This document shows, piece by piece, positions 5,132-11,845 of a stretch of 12,468 bases of DNA. Numbering within the stretch: the stretch's first letter is position 1; each line of letters opens with the position of its first letter. Source of the stretch: Phycisphaerales bacterium (GTDB lineage Bacteria; Planctomycetota; Phycisphaerae; Sedimentisphaerales; Anaerohalosphaeraceae); assembly GCA_011053245.1 (NCBI GenBank), contig DRGS01000165.1, forward strand, positions 1 through 12,468, given 5' to 3'. The position numbers and the translations under genes were made by a program. The notes below the pieces were generated by a model that was not told where the DNA came from, searched no databases, and worked only from the letters and a program-made list of their open reading frames with translations.

Positions 5132-7009
5132 TCAATTCGGTTTGTCCGTTGAACCTTCAGGCATTGCCCGGAGTCGAAAAATATTTATATACCGTCTCTC
5201 GCTGACTTTCAGTTGCGTCATAAACTCAAAGGGCCCGACATCGCGAGTCTGCATTAGAGGAGCCATCTTGCCTAACTTCCATTGCTTATAATACGAGTCA
5301 TGGGGAACAAGGCCAAGCCGGGAATCCCAGGCGATATAGATTATCTTTTGCTTATAGCACTGTTCAATAAATTCGTTTGCATCTGCTAATTTCTTAAATG
5401 AACCGGTATGACGAAAATATTTTTTATATTTCGGCGCGAACGTACTAACAACATGCGGCATCGTCGTCAATAATTTCTCGTCGCCACTGGTATTTTCGAC
5501 ATACCAATCGGCGAGCATTTTAAACTCACGGTCGTGCGATCCATTACCGATTATTCTCGCCGTCATAAAATGACTCGAAACCACCATAAGACATATCACA
5601 GCCGATAACGCCAGATCGCGCCAGATATATTTCGCACGGAAAAACACCAAACGCAGAACACCCACCGCGATTACGGCTGCCATCGCAGCAAAGGGAAGAT
5701 ACGCTCCTTTCGTACAGAAAGGTTTTATCTCAGGCAGGTATCGCATCAGCATGACAAGCCAGACGGTTGCGCACACGAATACAGCTATCTGCAAAATAAT
5801 AACCGCAACTCGAGGGATCGCCTTCCTGAAGTTCACCATCTTCCAAATACACATAAGTCCGTACGCACACAATATTATGCACAGCCATACCACCGGCACA
5901 CAGTAACGGTGATGCGTTTTGTGCCGGATCATGTGGATACCGATATAGACCAGGAAAAATAATAGTAATGCGAGATACTTCCATTGCCGCTTGATAACTC
6001 CGTAGATCACACCGGCAACAAACGATATCCCGGCGACGGCTTTGCTGAAACCATAAAGTATTCCGACAGAGGACTTGATCGAATCGGCTTGCCCCTGGCT
6101 GGAAACTTTTACGAATAATACCTTTACAGCGGCAGGCAATTCCAGTAAATATCGAAATGACGTTTCCCATAGATACCGAACATATTCCATACCAAGATGA
6201 CGATCGCTGGTAAAGTGGCCAACGTAATGCCCTCCCCCCTTCCACGCAAGTTTTGTTCCGACAAGCCATGCCCCCATCGGCAGAAACGCCAGGACCGACC
6301 ACAGCAATGCCAACATCCTTCGCTTCATCGTTTTACAGTGCACCATATCCCAGAGGAAACACACCCCGATAAGAGCCGTACACTCATATCTTATCATACT
6401 GGCAAGCATCGCCATGACGTAACACCAATTCGAATTACGGAACATAAAGAAAAAAGTCATCACACTAAAAGCGATCATGCTTATCTCAACGAGCGGGTCG
6501 GTTTGTGATTTGATCACCCACGGATTGACCACGATCAGGATTGATAACCATATTGCCGACTCGCCAATTATTTGCCTGGCGATACGCCATATCAGAATTA
6601 CGGTCAATACCGCAAGTATTGCATTCAGCATCCAAGCGGCAGTGAGCAGTGGATGGTTCCCGCCAACGAAATTACTGATGAATATGTGCAGCATTCCGAA
6701 AAGCGGCAAACGTTTGAAATTGTTCGGCACTTTGAAGTTCAGGATCTCTTTAGCTTTGGCTATAAATGCGGGCCAATCGGAATTCGGCACCGCTATATAA
6801 CCGAAAAGTGTCTTTGCGTAGTACACTCCGAATGCCAGCAGAACCACACCCACAGCCAACTGGAAATATTTTATTCTTGCCGCTTCCTGCGCAGGGTCCA
6901 ATGTTTTTGCAACTGAAATGTCGCTGCGGTCCTGACGTGATACCTCACTTGTCTGCCGATTGCGATGACGGTTTGCGACAGTTCGATTATTTTTTTTTCT
7001 GCGTACCAT
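5132..7009 (-). CDS. GT-C type membrane glycosyltransferase, distal paralogue (625 aa)
   Basis: A large integral membrane protein. It has a basic cytoplasmic tail (RRKKN near the start and further Arg to about 28), a first span at about 48-70, then VPNSDWP (74-80) in the first outer loop. D78 is conserved in the paralogue and sits where GT-C enzymes of the PMT/ArnT type carry their catalytic acid. A second outer-loop acid follows in QTDPLVE (E175). MIRYEC (205-210) resembles the R-[YP]-E motif common in GT-C proteins. About ten or more spans run to about residue 480; a soluble C-terminal domain of about 145 residues follows. Such enzymes use polyprenyl-phosphate sugars outside the membrane. 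It is the last gene of the operon, 20 bases after its paralogue. Only a weak GAGA precedes the ATG, so translation may depend on coupling. The sugar and acceptor are unknown. Confidence 0.82.
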   Translation of the reverse strand: MVRRKKNNRTVANRHRNRQTSEVSRQDRSDISVAKTLDPAQEAARIKYFQLAVGVVLLAFGVYYAKTLFGYIAVPNSDWPAFIAKAKEILNFKVPNNFKRLPLFGMLHIFISNFVGGNHPLLTAAWMLNAILAVLTVILIWRIARQIIGESAIWLSILIVVNPWVIKSQTDPLVEISMIAFSVMTFFFMFRNSNWCYVMAMLASMIRYECTALIGVCFLWDMVHCKTMKRRMLALLWSVLAFLPMGAWLVGTKLAWKGGGHYVGHFTSDRHLGMEYVRYLWETSFRYLLELPAAVKVLFVKVSSQGQADSIKSSVGILYGFSKAVAGISFVAGVIYGVIKRQWKYLALLLFFLVYIGIHMIRHKTHHRYCVPVVWLCIILCAYGLMCIWKMVNFRKAIPRVAVIILQIAVFVCATVWLVMLMRYLPEIKPFCTKGAYLPFAAMAAVIAVGVLRLVFFRAKYIWRDLALSAVICLMVVSSHFMTARIIGNGSHDREFKMLADWYVENTSGDEKLLTTMPHVVSTFAPKYKKYFRHTGSFKKLADANEFIEQCYKQKIIYIAWDSRLGLVPHDSYYKQWKLGKMAPLMQTRDVGPFEFMTQLKVSERRYINIFRLRAMPEGSTDKPN

Positions 7010-7029
7010 TTTATCTCGGTTAATATCGC

Positions 7030-8850
7030 TTATTGAGCAGGGCCTATTTCCGATTTGTCTCGCACACGGTAAATAAACATACGGCGTTTTTCACCTATCT
7101 GTATCCGCTTGACAAGCTCAAACGACCCTACGCTATTACCCTTGGAAAGCGGTAGCTGGCATGGATGCCATTTAAATGTACCACTGCCTCTGTTATTCCA
7201 CTCAACGTATTTGATGCCGCGTTTGCGGCAGTTTCTGGCAAAACCTTCGAGGTCCTCGCTTTTTAATGTGTGGATCCTAACGAATTGATCCTTTTTGTCT
7301 ATATCTATATATTTGAGTATATGTGCCCATGAACTGGCCAGTTTCTCGCCTGGCTCTGAATTTTCCCTGTACCAGTCAAGTAGATGCTTGAACTCAATAC
7401 TGTAGGATCCTTTTTCTATCAATCTGGCTGTCAGAAAATGATTTGAAGTTATCATCAGGCACATCAAAGCCGATATCACAAGGTTTCTGCCGAGATGCTT
7501 CGTTCTGAAAAAGATCACATTTAATATAAGAATGGCTATCACTGCCGCCATGGACACATACGGAAGATATATCCCTTTCGGGCAGACAATCTTCGTATCA
7601 GGCAAAAAGGCAAGCAGCTTTACCAGCCAGACGACTGCCCATACGAAAACCACTGCTTGTAAAAAAACCACTACTATTTTCGGTATCCACTTCCGGAAGT
7701 TTATCGTTCTCCAAATACACATAAGGCCATACGCACACAATAATATACTCAACCATACCACGGGTACACAGTAACGGTGATGTGTTTTGTGTCTGATCAT
7801 ATGGGTCCCGACATATATCACGAAGAATAAAAGTAACGCAAGATACTTCCACTGCCGCTTGACAACACCATAGATCACACCGGCAACAAATGATATCCCG
7901 GCGACGGCTTTGCTGAAACCATAAAGCGCACCGATAGATGCTCTGATCGAATCGACTTGGAGCTGGCTGGTGGGTCTGCCAAACATCGCCGGAATCTGTA
8001 ACATATTTCTAAATGACGTATCCCACAAATATCTTACATACTCCATACCAAGATGACGATCGCTGGTAAAGTGGCCGATATAATGCCTTGTCCCCGGTTT
8101 CCACGCAAGTTTCATTGCAATTAGCCATGCTGCCATCGGCAGAAACGCCAGGACCGACCACAACAAAGCCAGAAGCCTTTCCTTCTTCGTCTTACGATGC
8201 ACCATGTCCCAGAGGAAACACACACCGATTAGAGCTGCGCACTCATACCTCAACATAGTGGCGACCATTGCCGCAACGTAACACCAGTTGGAATTCCGAA
8301 ACATCAATAAGAAAGTAAGCGCACTGAAAGCTATCATTGTTATCTCAACGATAGGGTGCGTCTGCAATCTTACTACATGGGGGGTAAGCACTATCAGGAT
8401 ACTTATCCAAATAGCGGCATCACCTATGATCTGACGGCCTATACGCCAGAAAAGAACGATACACAAAACACCCATCATAGCATTAAGTATCCACCCGGCA
8501 GTAAGTATCGGCTGGTCTCCGCCGACAAAATTAGCGATAAAAACCTGCATCAAACCGAGGGACGGGACACGCTTGAAAGAAGCCGGAACATCAAAAGACA
8601 GCAGCTCCTTGGCAACCTGGATAAACATCGGCCAGTCCGGATTCGGTATAGCATTGAACCCGAAAAGCACCTTTGCATAGTAAGCACCGAAAGCAAGCAG
8701 GACCACCAATGCACCGAATTGAAAATATTTTTCCCTTGCTGCCTGAACCTCCGGCGACAAGATGATTTCAGGTGGGGTGGAACCTTTATCTTGATCGATC
8801 CTTTTGCGTTTTGAACGCGAAGCCCGATGTTTATTCGACCTGTTACTCAT
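7030..8850 (-). CDS. GT-C type membrane glycosyltransferase, proximal paralogue (606 aa)
   Basis: It is a paralogue of the next gene, aligned nearly end to end. There is a short basic tail, a first span at about 43-64, and IPNPDWP (68-74) with the conserved D72. QTHPIVE replaces QTDPLVE (Asp lost, Glu kept), and LRYEC is conserved. The central part is almost identical in the two proteins: HFTSDRHLGMEYVRYLW, YGFSKAVAGISFVAGVIYGV and KRQWKYLALLLFF. The C-terminal soluble domain has drifted strongly, suggesting a different acceptor or partner. The ATG overlaps the DUF354 stop (ATGA, 8847-8850), with GGAG 9 bases upstream, so the two are translationally coupled. The family role is transfer of a lipid-linked sugar on the outer face. 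It could also be an enzyme of protein O-glycosylation or of a surface polysaccharide; the sequence does not decide. Confidence 0.82.
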   Translation of the reverse strand: MSNRSNKHRASRSKRKRIDQDKGSTPPEIILSPEVQAAREKYFQFGALVVLLAFGAYYAKVLFGFNAIPNPDWPMFIQVAKELLSFDVPASFKRVPSLGLMQVFIANFVGGDQPILTAGWILNAMMGVLCIVLFWRIGRQIIGDAAIWISILIVLTPHVVRLQTHPIVEITMIAFSALTFLLMFRNSNWCYVAAMVATMLRYECAALIGVCFLWDMVHRKTKKERLLALLWSVLAFLPMAAWLIAMKLAWKPGTRHYIGHFTSDRHLGMEYVRYLWDTSFRNMLQIPAMFGRPTSQLQVDSIRASIGALYGFSKAVAGISFVAGVIYGVVKRQWKYLALLLFFVIYVGTHMIRHKTHHRYCVPVVWLSILLCAYGLMCIWRTINFRKWIPKIVVVFLQAVVFVWAVVWLVKLLAFLPDTKIVCPKGIYLPYVSMAAVIAILILNVIFFRTKHLGRNLVISALMCLMITSNHFLTARLIEKGSYSIEFKHLLDWYRENSEPGEKLASSWAHILKYIDIDKKDQFVRIHTLKSEDLEGFARNCRKRGIKYVEWNNRGSGTFKWHPCQLPLSKGNSVGSFELVKRIQIGEKRRMFIYRVRDKSEIGPAQ

Positions 8851-9875
8851 TGTCTGGCTCCGGCTTGTTCGACTGTTTGTACGATATACTCTGTCATATC
8901 GATCTTATCCGCAAGCATCTTTTCCTTCGCCTCCTGACACCTCTTTAGGCTGTTGTCATCTCTAAGCAGATCCAGAGAATATTCCAAAGCCTCGTCGCTG
9001 TCGATTGTCTGTTTGACAAGACCGTATTGCTCAAGCATGTTTATGTATCCCAACTTAAGCGTATTGATGTATACTGCCGGAACTCCAAGAACAGCGGCCT
9101 CTGATATCATCGTAGCGCCTTCGCCGGCAACCAGCGACGAAAATGCCAGCACATGGTGTATCTGGTGGACCGGTATTGTCAATTGATATTGTCGAAGCTC
9201 TTCAGGGCACTGGCCCTCTACGCAAAGATACGCTCTGGCATAGTCACTTATCTTTTTTAGTATGGTTATCATATTGTCGCCTGCAAAACCGTGCTGACCC
9301 ACATCATGATGTGCCTGCCAACTGACAAGTCGCAAAATACAATACCGCTCGTCCGGCTCTATTCCCAAGGACCTTACCACCTCTTTGTCCGGCGTAAAAT
9401 ACTTTGGAGCAAGATACGCCAGTTCATGAAATCCGTTATAAAGCCGCTGCTTAGTCACGGCCTTTTTGAGATAACAATCGGGGCTGTGAACCTGAGTCGC
9501 CAGGGGCCATGTTATAAGATGAGCTTTTCGCTGATGCTCCGTGTCGTCGAAGACTATCGCAGGTTTGCCGATAAGCTTGCCGATATGGGAAACAAACATC
9601 CCACTAATACCGGTAAGCACATCCGGCTTGAATTTTCTACAGAATTCCAGGAGCTTGATGTCTCTCGATATAAGCTCAATAAATAATCCCCCCAAGCCCT
9701 TTGCGGACTTGCTCAAACAGACATGCTCCAGCCCGTAATTCTCCAGAAGTGACTCGGTTACATCTTTCTGCCGTGAGGTTATTGCAACGTCGTGACCTTT
9801 GCTTCGCCACTGAATTATTGCATTGCGGAAGAAATGGACGTGAGCAGGATGAATGATGTCAACAAGGACCCTCAT
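8847..9875 (-). CDS. DUF354 family protein, GT-B / UDP-GlcNAc 2-epimerase-like fold (342 aa)
   Basis: MRVLVDIIHPAHVHFFRNAI (1-20) is the characteristic DUF354 opening, with HPAHVHFF at 9-16. The middle holds GKPAIVFDDTEH (103-114). The C-terminal half has GEGATMISEAAVLGVPAVYI (251-270), the Gly/Glu/Ala-rich nucleotide-sugar binding segment shared by GT-B glycosyltransferases and UDP-GlcNAc 2-epimerase. Length fits the family's usual 330-350. There is no signal or membrane span, so it is cytoplasmic. Its reaction is not established for the family; archaeal and bacterial members lie in surface-glycan clusters, which matches this setting. Both ends overlap neighbours by 4 bases (ATGA at 9872-9875 and 8847-8850), and CAGGA precedes the ATG. 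Most likely it supplies or transfers a sugar for the glycan completed by the two GT-C enzymes. Confidence 0.87.
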   Translation of the reverse strand: MRVLVDIIHPAHVHFFRNAIIQWRSKGHDVAITSRQKDVTESLLENYGLEHVCLSKSAKGLGGLFIELISRDIKLLEFCRKFKPDVLTGISGMFVSHIGKLIGKPAIVFDDTEHQRKAHLITWPLATQVHSPDCYLKKAVTKQRLYNGFHELAYLAPKYFTPDKEVVRSLGIEPDERYCILRLVSWQAHHDVGQHGFAGDNMITILKKISDYARAYLCVEGQCPEELRQYQLTIPVHQIHHVLAFSSLVAGEGATMISEAAVLGVPAVYINTLKLGYINMLEQYGLVKQTIDSDEALEYSLDLLRDDNSLKRCQEAKEKMLADKIDMTEYIVQTVEQAGARQ

Positions 9876-10828
9876 GGTGTATTCCTGATCCGCGAGCGTT
9901 TCAAAAGATCATTTATAAGTTTCCTGTTGACCCCGATTATATGTCCGATCACGCCTAAGGAAAAAAGGTTAAATGAAATTATCAGTAATATCGCGCCTAA
10001 CATCAGGGATTGTAAATGCCCGGCCTTCTGGCCCGACAGGAAGAAGTACAAATACCTCATGCATGGTATGAGTCCGGCAATGCCTGCAAGAAGCGATGTA
10101 TAAAAGAAAGTCTTAAAAGGTTTATAAATTATGTACGAACGAATTATCACGCAAACTGACCGCATGAGGTAACTGGTCACAGAAGCCATCAGCCTCGACT
10201 CCCGGGTCTTGCCGTTGACGCCGATGGGCACACTCGTTATCCGCATGTCCATGGCACCGGCCTGGATGATCGTTTCAAGAGTATAGGTATATCGGTTAAA
10301 CACCATCATCTGACTTGCCGCTTCTACAGAATAGGCCCTGAATCCGCTGGTTGTGTCCGGTATGTCGGTCCCGGAAATCTGCTGAACAACGTGACTGCCG
10401 ATCCGCTGAAGTTTTTTCTTGAGCCATGAAAAATGCTCGATCTGTTCGATGGGCCTTGCGCCTACGACGATGTCGGCTTTTCTTTCCATTATCGGCTTGA
10501 TGAGTTCTTCGATGCAACTGCCCTGGTACTGATTGTCACCGTCGGTATTGACGATGATGTCGGCGCCAAGCTCGATGCACCTGTGAAGTCCTGCCGTAAA
10601 TGCCGCGGCAAGGCCCTGATTGGTACCAAGCGAAACAACATGGTGGACGCCATTTTCTCTGGCTACCTCGACCGTACGGTCCGCCGATCCATCGTCTATT
10701 ATAAGATACTCGATACTTTCTATGCCGGGAAGTTCACGCGGAAGGTCCGCTATCACTGCGGCAAGCGTATCCTCTTCATTATAACACGGTATTTGAATAA
10801 TTAACTTCATAGACGATATCTGTCCCAT
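9872..10828 (-). CDS. Family 2 glycosyltransferase with C-terminal membrane anchor (polyprenyl-phosphate hexose synthase-like, 318 aa)
   Basis: The N-terminal GT-A domain has LIIQIPCYNEEDTL (9-22), IIDDGSADRT (43-52), NTDGDNQY (94-101, the metal-binding DxD) and TTSGFRAYS (159-167). This set is typical of dolichyl/undecaprenyl-phosphate sugar synthases. Two membrane spans follow at about 241-264 and 273-300, as in GtrB/DPM3-fused types. The family moves a hexose from a nucleotide donor to a polyprenyl phosphate on the cytoplasmic face. That product is what GT-C enzymes use, and two such genes lie downstream in the same operon. A promoter ends about 27 bases upstream. The ATG at 10828 has no Shine-Dalgarno; the in-frame ATG at 10810 (MKLIIQ) would give a more family-typical N-terminus, so the start is uncertain. 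Which sugar is used cannot be told. Confidence 0.9.
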   Translation of the reverse strand: MGQISSMKLIIQIPCYNEEDTLAAVIADLPRELPGIESIEYLIIDDGSADRTVEVARENGVHHVVSLGTNQGLAAAFTAGLHRCIELGADIIVNTDGDNQYQGSCIEELIKPIMERKADIVVGARPIEQIEHFSWLKKKLQRIGSHVVQQISGTDIPDTTSGFRAYSVEAASQMMVFNRYTYTLETIIQAGAMDMRITSVPIGVNGKTRESRLMASVTSYLMRSVCVIIRSYIIYKPFKTFFYTSLLAGIAGLIPCMRYLYFFLSGQKAGHLQSLMLGAILLIISFNLFSLGVIGHIIGVNRKLINDLLKRSRIRNTP

Positions 10829-10854
10829 AACACGATTATTGACAATAGGTTAAC

Positions 10855-10883
10855 ATTATACAGAAATCCAAAACGGATGTCCA
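10855..10883 (-). promoter_or_regulatory. Sigma70-type promoter for the glycosyltransferase operon
   Basis: Minus strand TGGACA (10878-10883), 17 bases, TATAAT (10855-10860): 5 of 6 and 6 of 6 matches. The expected start near 10848 gives a leader of about 20 bases to the ATG at 10828. No other strong promoter was noticed inside the operon, so its four overlapping or closely spaced genes are likely one transcript. Confidence 0.65.
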
Positions 10884-10941
10884 TAATTAATGGCAAGATC
10901 AGGCCCAAAGTGCAATCATGCCTTTATATACGGACAGAAAG

Positions 10942-10976
10942 GCCGAAAAACCCCTTCTAATGTTATTATTTTCGGC
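10942..10976. repeat. Inverted repeat between the divergent promoters
   Basis: GCCGAAAA (10942-10949) and TTTTCGGC (10969-10976) are perfect 8-base arms around 19 bases. The spacing of about two helical turns between arm centres would suit a dimeric protein, or the site may be a leftover terminator. It lies upstream of both the operon promoter and the ssrA promoter. Confidence 0.35.
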
Positions 10977-11023
10977 TATCCTGCACCAAAACTTGCGTAT
11001 TATCAGTTTAATGTACCCTATGC

Positions 11024-11052
11024 TTGCATTTTCCGTCGCTGGGGCGTATAAT
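11024..11052 (+). promoter_or_regulatory. Sigma70-type promoter for ssrA
   Basis: TTGCAT (11024-11029), 17 bases, TATAAT (11047-11052). Transcription would begin near 11059, about 24 bases before the mature tmRNA 5' end, so a short leader must be removed, normally by RNase P. Confidence 0.7.
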
Positions 11053-11082
11053 AGAAGGGTTGCGTTCTTTGCAAACTGAATA

Positions 11083-11438
11083 GGGGGCGAATGGCTTCGA
11101 CCGGATAGGTAGACGGTCAGGTTGCATGTCCAGGATGTCGGTTGGCCTGGCTAAATATCCGGCAAACTTAATTTAATTGGCAACTCACAGTTGCAAATGG
11201 CTGCCTAATAGTGGCAACCCGTTCTGACGGACCGTTTCTCGCCGGTTCGTTAAGAGCGCCGATCAGCGGGATAGCCTTTGCGGGTGTTCGTGACGTAAAG
11301 GCGAAATTTATCGCGGACTAGTAAGCGATATAGCCTGTCGTTTGGCGCTGTCGTAAGCGAATGTTAAATGAACGACTAAACATGTAGACGCCTTTCCTGA
11401 AATGTCACGGGACGGGGGTTCGAATCCCCCCGCCTCCA
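11083..11438 (+). ncRNA. ssrA: Transfer-messenger RNA (tmRNA), one-piece
   Basis: tmRNA frees stalled ribosomes and tags the unfinished protein for destruction, together with SmpB. The 5' end GGGGGCGAATGGCTTCGACCG is the standard tmRNA opening, given here across the first 21 bases. Its acceptor arm GGGGGCG (11083-11089) pairs with CGCCTCC (11431-11437), including the G3-U70 pair needed for alanine charging. The T arm GGGGG-TTCGAAT-CCCCC is at 11414-11430. The discriminator is A11438 and CCA is not encoded. The tag frame most likely starts at GGC 11161 and reads GKLNLIGNSQLQMAA, ending at TAA TAG (11206-11211). The GK opening and the MAA end resemble tags that start with Gly, as in Bacillus. 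The segments after the tag (11212-11400) should hold the pseudoknots. Length of about 356 bases is normal. It is uninterrupted, not permuted. Confidence 0.97.
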
Positions 11439-11473
11439 TCCTGCGTCGCTCACTTTGTGAGCTATGCAGGATG
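11437..11473 (+). repeat. Long palindrome starting on the last bases of the tmRNA
   Basis: CATCCTGC (11437-11444) pairs with GCAGGATG (11466-11473), and inside it GCTCAC (11448-11453) pairs with GTGAGC (11457-11462) around a TTT loop. A T-A pair and a G-T wobble lie between the two stems with one mismatch. The first two bases are the end of the tmRNA acceptor arm and its discriminator. It directly abuts the terminator hairpin and a GIY-YIG gene. Confidence 0.8.
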
Positions 11474-11506
11474 CCCTTCGTAGCTTTAGCGAAGTAGGGC
11501 TTTTCT
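11473..11506 (+). terminator. Rho-independent terminator after ssrA
   Basis: GCCC (11473-11476) pairs with GGGC (11497-11500), and CTTCG (11476-11480) can pair with CGAAG (11490-11494) with a small bulge. TTTTCT follows at 11501-11506. It ends the ssrA transcript. The same CTTCGTAGCTTTAGCGAAG string is familiar to me as a palindrome near small GIY-YIG genes in other genomes. Confidence 0.6.
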
Positions 11507-11535
11507 ATACCTGTTCAATATCTAAAGAGTTCATG

Positions 11536-11778
11536 ATGAAATATGTATATTTGTTAGAGAGCATTGGCTATCCCGGCAAACGATACATAGGCATAACGAG
11601 TAATTTTAACGACCGCCTTAAAGAACACAATGCCGGCAAATCACCACATACTACAAGATTTAAACCATGGAAAGCTGTTGTGGCTATTCGCTTCATGGAT
11701 GACAGAAAAGCTGATGTCTTTGAAAAATACCTGAAATCCGGTTCGGGGCATGCCTTTGCAAACCGGCATTTATGGTAG
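11536..11778 (+). CDS. Stand-alone GIY-YIG nuclease domain protein (80 aa, YhbQ/COG2827-like)
   Basis: The protein is just one GIY-YIG endonuclease domain. YVYLLES (3-9) stands for the GIY motif and KRYIGIT (15-21) for YIG. R26 in NDRLKEHN (25-32) and E63 in EKYLKSGSG (63-71) are the expected catalytic Arg and metal-binding Glu, and HNAGKSPHT (31-39) is the family's usual loop. Key residues all seem intact. The domain cuts DNA in homing, repair and mobile enzymes; small free-standing members have no firmly known role. The start is set at 11536 because AAAGAG (11524-11529) lies 6 bases upstream; the adjacent ATG at 11533 is also possible. The longer frame from 11464 runs through the palindrome and terminator and is rejected. 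The gene sits 35 bases after the ssrA terminator stem, with no promoter of its own noticed, so read-through may supply it. Confidence 0.9.
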   Translation: MKYVYLLESIGYPGKRYIGITSNFNDRLKEHNAGKSPHTTRFKPWKAVVAIRFMDDRKADVFEKYLKSGSGHAFANRHLW

Positions 11779-11845
11779 CAGCTAATCCGCTGGCAGAGCA
11801 TTCACCAATAAACGATTGTAAAAAACTCTATTCTGAAATATAGCA

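Noticed and set aside
11464..11535. N-terminal extension of the GIY-YIG protein starting at ATG 11464
   Set aside because: The extension translates the palindrome and terminator hairpin, has no ribosome binding site, and lies outside the family domain.
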